Origin: Sarcocystis neurona
Taxonomy: Eukaryota > Apicomplexa > Conoidasida > Eucoccidiorida > Sarcocystidae
Direction: 5' to 3'
Length of the DNA stretch: 64,000 nt
NCBI GenBank assembly: GCA_000727475.1
Contig: KL647305.1
Coordinates: 1,094,788-1,158,787 of the forward strand
A model generated the notes under the pieces. The model was not told where the DNA came from, ran no database searches, and saw only the letters and a list, made by a program, of their open reading frames with translations. The position numbers and the translations under genes were made by a program. Below are positions 25,659 to 38,800 of the stretch, one piece after another. Every line of letters starts with the position of its first letter. Position 1 is the first letter of the stretch.

Positions 25659-26444
25659 ATGTTGCGGTTCAGCTATGCGTCGGGCTCCGGTTTTCGTGTC
25701 GAAGCAGCAGGATTCTGTCCATGCAGTCAATTTCTGGCAACTGGTACATCCTATTTCCTCTGTACTCTGCGACTTTCTCTCCTGTGCCTGATGGCCGTCT
25801 GGTGTTTCTTGGCGCCAGCCCCCACAGCGTCGATACCCCAACAAGAACAGGAGCAGCAGCGCAGCCGGAGAAGGCATCGGGCCGCAAAAAAGCGACTGAG
25901 AGAGCGATTCTGTTCCGTCTTTCCTCTTCCGTACATGTTTTCTCTTTTCCCTCTACTTGTCCGAGTCCGCCCCTCTTCCCACTTGCAATATTTCCTGTAT
26001 TTGCCACCCATATCATCTCCCTCTCCCACCGATTCATTACGGCTTCGTGCTCGTGCCGTTGCTTCAGCGCTCGATGCGGCTGCTGCTGCTGCTGCTGCGG
26101 CTTCCTTTGCTCAGCGGCTGCTTCGTGAAGCCGGTGCTGGGGCTTCTGCTTCAGGCCTGTTCCATTCGGCCGACGTGAGATTTGCACGTGGTCAGGGCAC
26201 CTGCTGCGTATCTTCACCCATCGCCCCACACTCTAACAGCAACTGCAGAAACGCACAGCAGCAGGAGCGACAACAGCAGCACGAGCAGAGCGCAGCAGCA
26301 GCTGCAGCAGAGTTCGTGCGTGGTGAAGTAGTGCAAATCCCGCCGTCTGACCGGCGGCCACATATCAACTACCCAAGCGGCCATAACAGCGACAGCAGCG
26401 GAAGCGCTCACGACACGCGGCAATATCAGCAGCAGCGGCAGTAG
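25659..26444 (+). CDS. Uncertain open frame with one membrane-like segment
   Basis: The frame runs from an ATG at 25659 to TAG. It encodes a hydrophobic stretch (LCTLRLSLLCLMAVWCFLA), a basic Gln/Arg segment, an Ala run, and a hydrophilic end with EFVRGEVVQIPPSDRR. A good GTGAGA donor follows LFHSAD at about 26175, so the real exon could end there. Codon use around the Ala run mixes GCT and GCG, unlike a plain repeat. No family is recognised, and competing frames exist on both strands, so this may be non-coding. Confidence 0.25.
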   Translation: MLRFSYASGSGFRVEAAGFCPCSQFLATGTSYFLCTLRLSLLCLMAVWCFLAPAPTASIPQQEQEQQRSRRRHRAAKKRLRERFCSVFPLPYMFSLFPLLVRVRPSSHLQYFLYLPPISSPSPTDSLRLRARAVASALDAAAAAAAAASFAQRLLREAGAGASASGLFHSADVRFARGQGTCCVSSPIAPHSNSNCRNAQQQERQQQHEQSAAAAAAEFVRGEVVQIPPSDRRPHINYPSGHNSDSSGSAHDTRQYQQQRQ

Positions 26445-26863
26445 TAGCTACACAGACACGGCCTGTGACCCGAGCAGGTACAGCAGCATCAGCGGCTGCT
26501 GCAGTTTTTAAGTCAGCAGTAGAGGTGCGGTGCGGCAGCAGCAATACTCTTTTCGTCTTACACAGGCAGTGTCTCGCCCGAGCAACCACAACAAGTCCTT
26601 GCCTGCTGTTTAGCTGCGCTGAAGCAGCGTGGCAGCCGTCTTTTCGTCGTATCGACATTTTTTATGATTCCTACGCCAAGCGGCTCTGCTGCAGTTGAAC
26701 GAGCCTCCGTCACTATCACCACCACAGCAGCAGCAGCCACCTCGGCGCTGCCCTGGCGTGGTACACAGCTTCACTTGGAGCGTTGCGTCTCCTTTAGTTT
26801 TCCTCTCTGTCTGAGAAACCCTTCTGAGTTGTTGTGAGCGTATTTTTGTAGTTGACGTGCAAG

Positions 26864-29800
26864 ATGAAGGAGAAGCCTCTGCGCCAGCGCCCCCGCCGGG
26901 TGGCGAAGAAGCTGCCGCCCGCAGAATTCACACTGACGGAGACAGCAGCACCTGCAGCAGCGGAAGCAGAAGAAGCGACGGCCGCAGAAGCAGCAGACGC
27001 AATAGACGGGGCTGCAGCTGCGACGGGGGGTCATAAGGCCAGCTCCTGCTGCGAGGGCAGCGCGGGCAGCAGCAACAGCAGCAGCAGCGGCCGGAGCAGC
27101 CGAAAGAGCAGCGGAAAAGGTGGGAACCAAAGAAGAAGAAGAAGAAGCAGCAGCAGCAGTAGCGATGGAATAGCTGAAGAGGGTCAGCTGCGTAGGAACA
27201 CTGCAGAGAGAGAAGAAATAGCGAGTGCGAGTGCTGTTGAAGCCGCAGATGGAGCAAGTGCTTCGGATGGAGGCAGCAGCAGCGGCAGCAGCAGAAGCAA
27301 CAGCAGACGCAGCTCCACGACAAGCTGCGGAAGCAGCAGTCCCCGCTCTGGCAGAGAGAAAACGATGTTCGAAGGGAAGAGGCGGACCAAAGTGGCGGCA
27401 ACCGGGAAGATCGCCGCGATTCCTGACGGAGCGCGCGGCAGCCAATCGTCCGAGCAACCGCGCAAGCACAAAGCACACCAGCAGCCCGGTCCGCAACAGC
27501 AGCTGCCACAGCAGCAGCAGCAGCAAGAAGAGGAAGACGACAGAGTGCTGCGGGATCGCGTGCAGTTCAGACGAGGGGCGGGCAGCCTCGTCAGCCGTCC
27601 CGCGGCCTTCTGCTGCGGAAATGCCGTACTCTGTGTGGCGCGTGGCGAAGGCAGCACCAGCAACGGCAGCAGCGGTGTCAACAGCAGCTGCGGCAGCAAC
27701 AGCAGCAGCAGCGGCGTATCTGTGGACTGCAGGGATGCCTTCGACGTCTGCGCCTTCTCCACAAGAAGCGGGAGATTCCTCTACGCGTGTCGCGGTCACT
27801 CAGCGGCGGTAAGAGTAGATCCATGCCGATTTATGTGCTTTTCTCGTTATACGTAGGCCTGCGCTTGTGTGTGGGCATCTGCCCGCAGCTGCTGTGTCTG
27901 CCGTGGAAGTGTAGATCGTAGTGGTTTTAGATGAGTTGGTGCACGTCCACTTGGGCGCACATACATATCTTGCGATGTACGTACACCTGCGCCTCTTGCG
28001 GTGTACATACGCCTGCACGTCTTGCGGCATACATATGCCACCGGCGGTCTGCGCGTCCCTGTCGGGGTTGACTTCCGTGGGTGTACGTACGCCACGTGCG
28101 GTGTACGTACACCACGTGCGGAGTACGCGTCCCCGCGCCTGCGCGTACGCGGCAGATGCTGTGCGCACCTACGGCTGGCGTAGCGCACGTACGTGAAGCG
28201 TGTACACGAACGCAAGGCGGTGTACGTACACCTGAGCATGTGTTCGCTCATCTCCTCCGCCGCGCACGTACAACCCCGTGTGTCAACCCCTCCTTCTTTG
28301 TGCGCGGGTGTATGGACACCAGGAGTCTCCTCCTTCTCACAGAGACTGGGTTTCAGTACACACGTGCTGCTGCATTACCTATGTCCACCCACATTACTGT
28401 ACATGGCAGTAACTACACACGTACACACATGCCATAGGCTCCATATGTACATATATGCATGCATATATATATACGTATATATGTGTGTGTAGCACTTTGG
28501 CCCATGTCTGTGAAGCAGACAGATGGCAGCGCAGCACCGGTCTGCGTCGAGTACGTCTGCAGCAGCTGCACGGCCGTCGTTCCCTGCACAGCGTGTGTCT
28601 CAGATTTCCTTTCCCGCATAAAGACACGTCACTTGTGCAACGCGAGCTATTCTACGCCTTCTTCTACGAGAATATGTCTTGAGTCATGGCCCGCAGACGT
28701 GGCTCTTTTGGTTTTCACACGCTTCATGTCTGCGGCCCGTGGAGGTGCCCTCCTCAGCTTGCTTTGCTTCTCCCGCGTCAGTCGTAGAGGACCTCCTTCG
28801 CGAGCTGCTTGACTTCCCCCTTCTCGACGCCGACATCTTCACAAGGTGTCGAGATGCCGTCGGACATCCTCGTTAACTTCTGTGCTGCACGACGAGCATG
28901 TGCGAATACCTTCACATAAGCACGTGTAGACATATACATATATATGTACGTGTAAGTAGTATACACATATATAGGTACATACATATATATGTGGGTGTAT
29001 TTACGTTTGTACGAATGTGTACACGTATGTTTCTTAGTGTCGACTCTCGGCAGCTGTAGAGCAGTTCGATCGCAGGAGTAAGGTTGCCGTGTCAGGGTGG
29101 TTTTGTGCGTATGTGTTGCTGCGACGCGTTCTTGTGTCTGACCGGCTGCTGGTAGTGCTGCTGCTGTTGACGCGACGTCGCCGCGGCTGCTGTGGCGCCG
29201 CGTTATTTTGCTGCCTCCGGCGCGTCTCGTGTTCTCCGTGGCTACCTGCAGAAGGGCGAGTCTTGTTCTCCCTGTGACTGTCACTGGCAACTGCTGCAGG
29301 TGGCGTGGGTCTGCTGCGCTGCTGTTATCTGCTGCTTCTGCTGCTGCGTTTCCCAGCAGTATTGCTGCTGCTGCCGCGCTTCGCTCTTTGCGCCGCAACC
29401 TCTGCGGCCCTACCGCTAGTGCTTCTCCAGTCTCTTTGCTGCTACCCTATGCATGTGCGCGCGCCTCCTGCTGCTGCTGTTGCGCCTTCCTCTGCTTCTC
29501 TTCTGCTGCTGCTGGTGTTACAGGTTCGCCTGGCTGCCTACAAAGTGTAGTCGCGCAGCTGCTCGACTGAAACCTGCTGTTTTTGCGCGTTCTCAGCAGC
29601 CGCTACTGCATGTCCCGCTGTGGCTCTTGCTGTTGCTGCTACTTCCGCCGTCACTGCTGGAGCAACTATTGCCATCGCTACTGCTGCTGCTTGTGCCACC
29701 GCTGCTGCAGGTGCTATTGCTACTGCTGTGCGTGTGTTTTGCTTCGAGTTATTGCTGCGCTCCTTCCTTTGTTGCTCGTGCTTCTCCTGCGGCGCTGTGA

Positions 29801-32800
29801 CGTCATTTTCTCGTATTCTCTTCACGTTCTTCTTCGTATTCCGCTCCGCGTCACCTTCTCTCTCTCCCTGTCCTCGTGCTTCCCCTGCCGATTTATAGGT
29901 AACAGCAGTGCTGCCTTTGCCTGGGGGAATAGCAACCCCGCACGTCCCTGCTGCTGCAGCACTTTGTTTGACGGCGTCGTTGGACGGCACGCTGCGGGTG
30001 TGGTGGGTGCCTGCCCGTCCCCTGCAGCAGCAGCAGCAGTTCCTCTGTGTGGAGGAGCGGCAGCAGTATATTCACGTAGACAGCGGGAAGCAGCGGCAGC
30101 AGCAAAAGCAGCAGCAGCAGGAGCACCAAGAGCCGCAGCAGCAGCTCCAGCTGGCTGCACAGGCTAGCGGTGCTGCTACTCCGTCTGCATTTGCGGACCC
30201 GGTTGCTTTTTCGTCGAAACGAAGCAACGAGGACACGAGCAGCAACAACAGCAGCAACATCCGCAGCAGAAACAGCGGACGTGGCAGCAGCAGGAGCAGC
30301 AATGAATTGCTGACGGTTTGCCTGCATACACCGATTCTCGGCGCTTCGTACGCACCGGCGACAAAAGAAGTCTTTCTGCTGCTGCAGCTGCCGTGGCAGG
30401 AGGAGGAGGAGCAGCAGCACGCAGAAGAAGAAGCAGAAGCTGGGACACGTAATGTGCCGGCAACGACAGTTACGGCAGACACAGAGGCAAGAGCGAACAC
30501 AGCAGCTGCCACCTACAAGAAGAGCAGCAACAGGAGCAGAAGAAGAAGAACTAAGAACAGCACCAGAGAGGGTCAACCGTCGTGGTGTTACAGTGTATGT
30601 ACACTGCAGCTCGATGAAGTGCTGGCGCATTACAGCGACAGCAGGCAGCTGCTGCAGCAGGTGCCGTCATTTCTTCTGCAGAATGTACTGGACCGAATGA
30701 CTGCTGCAGCAGCGGAAGCAGCAGCAGCAGAAGCTGCAGCAGCAGAAGCAGCAGCAGCAGCAGATGTAGCAGCACAAGACCAAACAGAGGAAAAAATGCC
30801 TGCAACCGAAGGTGCCCTTCCGGCGGCCCCGTCGCACAAGCGAAAGCGGTTCGCCGGGTCTTCTCCCTGTCCGTTTGCCTCTGCTTCTTCTGCTGTTGCT
30901 TCTTCTTCTTCGCTGTCTCATTCTTCTTCGTCTTTTTCGATTTCGTCCTCTCGTGACGGCTCTGCTGCTGCTGCTTCAAAAGGATTGTCGGCTGCGGAAA
31001 GTGGCAGCGGCGAACGAGGTGCTGCAGGAGCAGCAGTACTAACGAGAGCCGCGACAGCAGCAGGCAGGGCCGGGGGCGTTGCTGCTGCAGTCGGACTGCG
31101 TCGTCAGCAGCAGCGGCAGGTGTCAGCACGTTGTCTTTTTCGTTTCTTAGGCGTTCCGGCAGCCTTCGCTGTCAGCAACAGCGGCAAGTACGTCGCAGTG
31201 GCCTGTGGCAAGCAGGTGGTACTTTACAGCAGGCAGCAGGAGCGTCTGCTGCTGCTGCAGCATGACCGGCAGCTGCTGCAGGTGGCGCTACACCCAGAGG
31301 ACCAGTTTCTCGCTGGTGGCGATGTGCGGGGTCGCATCGCTCTCTGGTTTTGTCTGTCCTCGAAGCGCTTTCTTAGCGCTGGCGTTCCTGTCTCCGCGCG
31401 ACCGAGCAACAGCAGCAGCATTTGTCAGCAGCCGCAGAAGCAGAAGACCCCCAAACAGCAGCAGGCAACGACGGAGGAAGAGGTGCCGCTCAGTACCTCG
31501 CTGCTGCAGGAACCGACGTCGCAGAAGCAGAAGAAGCAGAAAACGGATACAGCGGAAGCCAAGCGAGGGGACAGCGGGGGGAAAAAGATTCTCCTGGGCG
31601 ACTGGCCTACGGGACCGATGGAAACCCAGGCGTCGGAGGCTTTTTGCTGTTGCTGCCGTGCTGCCGCTGCAGACGCCGCTGCTGCAGCAGCTGATGCTGC
31701 TCGGCATGCTGTTGCCACGGCCCGTCCAAGCTGCGGCACTGGTGCCTCTGCTGCTGCTGTGCGCACTGCTTGTGCCAGTGCTGGGCTGCATCACAGCTCT
31801 GCTACCACTGCTGCTGCGGCCGCTTCTGCTGCCGCTTCTGCTGCTGTGGCGGCCTTGCCTGCTGCGGCAGCTGCTGCAGCTGCCGCCGCTGCTGCGGTCT
31901 TGGTGCACGTGTGCGCTGCAGGACTGCGGGGGGCAGGAAAGGCAGGTGACGAAGTGCCTGCGGTGTTCTGTCCTCGAGCCGCTGCGCGACCGCAGCAGCA
32001 AATGAATGGGCAGAAGCTGCAGCGGCAGACAGTGGTGACTGCGAGTACGGTGCTGCACTGGCACGCGCATGCAGTTGCTGCGCTGACGTTCTCAGCTGAC
32101 GGGTTGCTGCTGCTGTCTGGTGGGGAGGAGGGGGTGCTCGTCTTGTGGCAGCTGCGGCACTCCTTTCAAAAGCAGTTCCTGCCTCGCCTTGGTGCCGCTG
32201 TTCTCCACATCAGCAGCAGTGCGGGTGCAGCAGCTGCGGAACCTGGAGGCGGGTCGCATTTACCGCAGCAGCGGGAAGAAAAAGAAAACAGCGGGTGGGT
32301 GGCGGTGAGCTGTGCGGATAACTCGGTCAAAATTGTTGACACGTTCTACTTGCGAGTCGGTCGCGTGCTTCAGGGCATCGACATGCCCATTTCAGCCTTC
32401 CTCTTCTCTCCTGCGGAAGAGGCAGCTGCTGCCACTGCAGCGGCGCGGGCTGCAGCAGCTGCGCTAGCTGCTGCTGCAGATGAAGAAGGTCGAGCAGAGG
32501 GCGGTCACAGTTATGGAGTCACCAAGGCAAACTACGCAGCTGCATTAGCACGTAGCGAAGAAGAAGCAGCAGAAGGTGATGTCGCAGGGCGGGGAGCAGC
32601 GTCGGTGGCGAGTTCTGCTGCGTCTGCTGCTGCCGGGAGAGAGGCGATTGCTTTCTCAATTGCGGAAGAACTGCTGCGGCAGCAGGAACAGCAGGCAGCA
32701 GCAGGGCCTCGGTGTTTTGTTTCTCCTCTCTCTCTTTCTCCGTTCTTATATGCATCTGCTGCTGCGGTGCATGCGTCCTTCCCTTCCTATGCCTCGTCAC

Positions 32801-35800
32801 CCGCTGCCGCAGCCGCCGCCGCACAGCAGCTCCTGCAGCTGCACCGCCGCGGTGTACATACACCGTGGTTTCTACAGCGACGCACCGACAGCAGCTCCGG
32901 TCCGACAGCGATAGGCATGCCACAGCAAGCGCAGCAGGCCGGCAAGACGGAGGAAGGAATGCTGCTTGTGGGAACGCAGGGCTCGCGACTGCAGATGTAT
33001 GACAGCAGAACAGACAGACACCTGCTGCATCTGCTGCCCAGACCCCACCGTATGTACACTTCCCGAATTAACGAGGCGTTCGGTAGTGCGTGGCAGACGC
33101 AGCAGGCAGCAGCAGACTGCTGCTGCAGCTGCGTCGCCGTTGTTGAAACGCGAGAATGCGCTGCCGCTTTTCAAGGCAGCAAGATGCTTGAAACTACGGT
33201 GCTTCGCAGAAAACCCGGCGTCTTTGACGGCCACCGCGGCAGCAAGAACAGCAGCAGCAACAGCAGCAGCAGTAGGGACAGCCGCAGCAGCAGCGGCTCC
33301 AGTCGGAGAGTGCTATGTCGCTTAGATGAGGAACTCGTGTACCATCCGCAGCAGCGTAGCTTCTGTCTCTCGTTTTGGGTGTTCCAGCAGCAGGGAGGAA
33401 ATGGACCTGCAGCAGGCGACGCGACAGACGGAGGAGATGCTGCAGGAACGTTCGTTCTGAGGACGCGCGTCGAAGACTGCCACGTCAATGAAATTACTGC
33501 GCTTCAACCCCACACCAAGGTATGTACCCGTTTGCCTTTTTTTTCGTGTTTCGTTTGGCTGTCGCGCTGCAGAACGTCTGCCTTGCTACCGTGTGTGAGC
33601 TGACGCTACGGCGTTGGCGGTGCTGCTGCAGCTGCCGCAGCAGGGGGTTCCCTACTGCCTCGGCGTGAGTGCGGCCTTCGCTGTGCTGCTGTGACGACGC
33701 GGGCACTGCTGTCGCGGATGAGGCGGAACGGCTGCTGCTGACGCGACGGGAAGTGCAGCTGTGGCCACTGCTTTCTCTGCTGTTTCGACTCTTTCTGCTG
33801 CTGTTGCTGCCGCTGCTGCAGTGGGGCCAGGGGTGCACGTCCTAGGTGTGCCACGGGTTTTACCGACACTCTTGCTGGCGGCAGTGTTGCTGCCGCGTTG
33901 TTCGCCGGTGCTGCCGCTGCTGCTGCTGCTGCTGCAGGACAGCGATTTTGTCCATGTCCCACTTGTGTATACGTTGAGATGTGTACGTAAATATTTACGT
34001 ATATGTGTGTATATATTTACAGATGTATACGGGTATATGTGTCACGTGTATGTTATATCCAGACTTCGGTGTTAATATAGGCAAAGGTAGACACACGCCT
34101 TTTCTCGTTTCATCCCTCCGCCCCAGCATTCGCATGATTCCTTCATGCCGCCACCTGTTCAAATCCGAATCTGCAGGCGCATATGTGTATACATATGTAT
34201 ACATACACATATGTGTAGATAGACACATTCAGCACTATCTTATTTCGGAGGATCTGGTCCACTTTTTTGTGAAGAAACCTCTTTTCATCACGTGGATATA
34301 TCGAGCACTCAGTTTACCTATATGTGTGTATATATGTGTATGTATGTACATGTATATACATGCATATATACATGTATTTGTAAATATTTATATGTGTGAA
34401 GGTTGTTTGCTAACTTTTCGTTTCTCTACAAGCGTCCTTACGCAGAATTTCCTGCGTGGAGCGTTATCTAAGTACGCGCGGACTCCTGTGTATCTGATGT
34501 TATCTGCAGGTGTGTTTGTCTGTGTGGTATGGCCGGTCTTTGCTTCGGTCCTTTTCCTTTCCTTTTCACGAGGACGCAGCTGAGTTCTTCCTAAGCCGTG
34601 CTTGTTGTTCGCTGGTCGTCGTCTTCCTCCTTCTGCAGTCCTTTCACATGAGAGACGTGTGGTCCTTTATATCTGTCCCTCTGTGTTTTTCTGTATGTGC
34701 GTGACTCTATAACATGACTCTCGGCCCTGCGTTTCCCTCCTGCGAGCTCCTCCCTCCTTGGGCAAGACGTCACGCTCAAAGTATGTTGCAAATGTAGACA
34801 TATATAGAGAGAGACAGAGAGAGATAATATATACGTATATAAATATATATGCGTATATATATGGACGCATCTATCTGCATATACACATATATATATATAC
34901 ATGTGGATGCCTCTGGGATATATCTGCGTATTTACTCATTTGTGTGTCAACATACGTGTATATATATATGTATACATGTGTATATATATGTATGTACACA
35001 CGGATATTCATGTATATGTGTATATAAATTGTGTTACTTATCATTGAGGATCTCTTCTGAAGAGAGCTGTAGCTACTGTCACATGTATTCCTCGATTTTC
35101 TTGTGCGCTGCGGTTTTGCAGGAGCCGCGCTTCTTCTTCAGTCTGTCCCTCGACACGACTTTCAAAGCATGGCGCGAGGTGGTACCGCCGCCTGCTGCAG
35201 CAGGTGCAGGAGAAGGGGCAGCAAGTGGCAGCAACAGCGGCGGCAGTTTCTTTGCATGCGTTTTAGAAGGTTCATTTAGAAATATGCAGCCGCTCTGCTG
35301 CGCGCTGAGTAGCGACGCGTCGCTGCTGGTGATGTCTCATGGCCGGCTGCTGACCCTGTGGAGTCCGTCTTCCTTCGACTTGCTTCATCTTCTGCCTGTT
35401 CCTCCTGCTGCTGCTGCTGCTGTGAGTTCTGACGCTGCCGGCGCTGCCGGCTCTGGTGAAGCTGCCGCTGCTGCTGTTGCGCCTGCGGCTGCTGCCGTAC
35501 GTCCTCATCGCTGCGGTGGCGACAGCAGCCGCGAGAGACGCGACGGAGACGCGAGCGACAGCGGCGAAGCCTGGTTCACAAGTAGCAACAACAGCAGCAG
35601 GAGGAGAAAAGACAAGCACAAGGCGCTGCTGTTGGGCAGCGGAGAGGAGAAGTGCGAACAACTCGGACTGCTTGAAGGATCTTTTGGCTTGCACGTGGTT
35701 GCTGCAACTGCTGCTGTCGTTTTCATTTACGACCTCCTGTCGCTCTCCCTGTGCTGGGTGAAATCTTTTCTCCACGGTACGTACGCATTTTCGAGTGTAC

Positions 35801-38800
35801 ATACACCCTAGACATGGGCGTCTGACCGCCACGCAAAGCCGCTGTCCACACGCTGCTGCTGCTGCGCTCTCCCTTTAATCAAAGCTGCTCTCATGCCGCG
35901 TAGTTCTCTCCCTCCTCGTCCGCATGCACACAATCTGCGTTAGAAGACGTCTTCGCTGATATCCCTACATATATGTATGTACGTAAGGGGGACAGCCATC
36001 TATTCTGTGGTAGTATATATATATATATATGTATATGTATGTGTGGACACATCTCTATACAGTTTTAGTGTATATTGTAGAACGGGAGTCGACGTTCCAT
36101 ACACATATATATGTAAATATTTTCATATATGTATTGAAATGTAGATATGTATATGTGCCTACTTCAGACCACTGTACGTCAGAGAAGCAGACAGATGCCT
36201 ATGTTCTCCGGCCTGAAAGAGAGTATGTATTTTCATTGCGATAGGTGATATCCCGTTGGAAACTAACTCCTTGCAGATTCGTGTGTACCTGCTTCTCGCG
36301 AAGGTGAATCGAGGTGAACGAAGCGCGGCAGATTCGCTCGCAGAGGGATGTGGGTGAAGGCCGTACTGTGACGCAGTGAAATATTAGGCGTACGTGCATA
36401 CAGTGATATAACCCTATGTACATGTGTATATATATATATATATATATGTGTATATGTATGAGACAGAGGCGTATGCCTCGGTCTCAATGAAGAAAAGAGG
36501 ACACCCATGCTTGTATTAAGGCAGACGCATATGTCTGTATACATGTACACATATATATGTGCACAGGCATAAGCGTCTGTCTTAATGAAGAAAAGGAGCA
36601 TACATATGCTTGTATATATACATATGTACATGGATACAGACGCCTCTGTATGTACACGTCTGTTAGTGAAAAATACGAACGTACATGTGCTTGTGGATAT
36701 GTATATATATATATATATATGTATGCGTACAGGCATACACCGCTGTATAAATGAAAAGTAGGAGGATACATGTCCTTGTGTTTATACGTGTATATATATG
36801 TATGCATATATATATAGATATATATAGATATATATGTACTGTTGGTGTACCGTATATGCACGCAGTGGCACTGGTTTTGGTGTGGGTCAATATATTTCTT
36901 TTTATGTGGAAACGTGACTGGTTGTCTGTTGGTCTACATTTCGTGCGCCTGCATACAGACGAAGGCTCTCTAATAGATTTCCTCTTCGTCGAGCCGGGAC
37001 CGGGGCACCAGTTTGCTGTTGTCCTCGCTGCGGTGTACCCTTCGAGCAGCAGCACCAGCAGCAACGGCAAAGAAGCAAGTGGCAGCAGCAGAGTCAGCAG
37101 CTGCGTAGAAGAGGGGAGTTCGGATTCAGCGGGTCCTGGTGCTGCGTCGCGCTGCGGAGAAGAGCCGGCGCATGTCGTACGTGTCTACTCCTTTCGCTCA
37201 ATTACGAAGAGGTCTTCTGCTGCTGGCGCTGCTGCTGCTCCTGCGATGTACCCGTTGTTGCCGTTGCAGCCGGCCTTGGGGCTGTTCGAGCCGGCTGACG
37301 CAGCGACCGCACGGCCACCTGCTGCAGGAGCAGCAGGAGCAGCACGAGCAGCAGCAGCCCAAGGTGGTGAAGGAGCTGCAGCAGGAGCGGCAGCGGGAGG
37401 CTCTGCGACAGTCGCCGAGGACGACGAAGGAGGAGCAGGAGCGGCAAATGCAGCAGTAGCAGGAGGCGAAGCATATACGGAGAAAGTCGGTGTGACGTGT
37501 GTGCTGCAGCAGATTCGCCGACGCGCAGATGACGCCGTCATTTCCGGGTGTTTTCTCTGGCCCGCTCCGCCTTCAGCAGCAGACACCGCAGCAGCAACAG
37601 TCAAACGCGGGACTCTGGAACCGGTTCAAGGAAGTGAGAATATATTGTCTGCATCTTCTTCTTCCTCTCTGTCGGATTCTTCGTCGCTGTGTGATGCTTG
37701 CAGCGGCACTTTGGTGTTGCTGACTGCTCGTTTTCATTTAGACGCGTTGCGGGTGCAGCAGACCGTCTCGTCTGCTTCCACAGAAGAAGCACCAGCAGGA
37801 GCGGCAGCAACAGCAGCGACGGAGGCAGCAGCAGCAGCTGCTCGAGCAGGAGGAGGAGCAGCAGCAGCAGCGGCCGGTGGAGTGGAAGAAGTGGGAGGAG
37901 AAGTGAACGTTCCCGCGGCAACAGAGGCAGATATCAATATTCCTTTCATCTTCGAAGGTGGTCTGGAGCAGCAGGAGGATGCTGCTGCTGCTTTGACGTG
38001 TCCCTCTCAGCGACCTCTGCAGCAGCTGCTGCATATACGGCGCACCAAGGAGGAAATTGACAAGGCGTGTCAGGCCCAAGAAGAGGAAGTAGGCGCTTCT
38101 TTTTCTGCTCATGTGACGGCTGCGCGCTCGTTCGCAACTTGTCGATGAGGAGATCCACACTACACAAAGCGAAGACTTCCTTTTTCTGCGACATCTTTTT
38201 TCTTCTCATCCGTCTTCTTCTGCCTCTCTATCACGTGTCTTACTTTTCTCTGGCATGTCGTGAAGTGACCTGCAGATGGAGCAGACGGCCTATTTATTCA
38301 CCCGCCTTCACTTGTGCGTATGGCGGCAACAACACCTGGCATTCGAAAATGGTCGAGCCAAAGGGCAGCAAATGGATGGACCGAGTCATTTATTTACATC
38401 TCTATACATATTTTAACATATGCCAATAAACATACACACATGTCTATATATATACATATACATATACATATATATAAGTATACGTATATGAATAAATATG
38501 TATACATATATATCAATGTACACATACTTGCCGGTAGCAACATAGGCGTACGCATGTCTGCACGTCCACGTTTGTTACACACAGCGCCCCGGATAGGTGT
38601 TACATTTCTCGACAAAGGAAAAAATGTATGTGTGTATATATATATAACTGCTTATGTATATACATATATATATATAGGTATTAGTTAGCTCTTCTATACG
38701 TGTATATATACATGTGTGTACATATATGTATATATATGTGTATATATAATGACACATATATATGTGTATGTACGTATGTGTGTGTACACATACAAGTATG

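Noticed and set aside
26771..27799. 342-codon minus-strand open frame opposite WDR75 exon 1
   Set aside because: CAG/AGC/GCA repeats have no stop in any frame on either strand. The + strand frame carries the WD40 start and joins exon 2 in phase, so this is a shadow.
33572..33652. Extra exon reading NVCLATVCELTLRRW after WDR75 exon 2
   Set aside because: It is in phase after a fair acceptor, but the family order goes straight from the EITALQPH strand to the LSLDTTFKAW strand at 35122, also in phase, and this piece soon reaches a stop.
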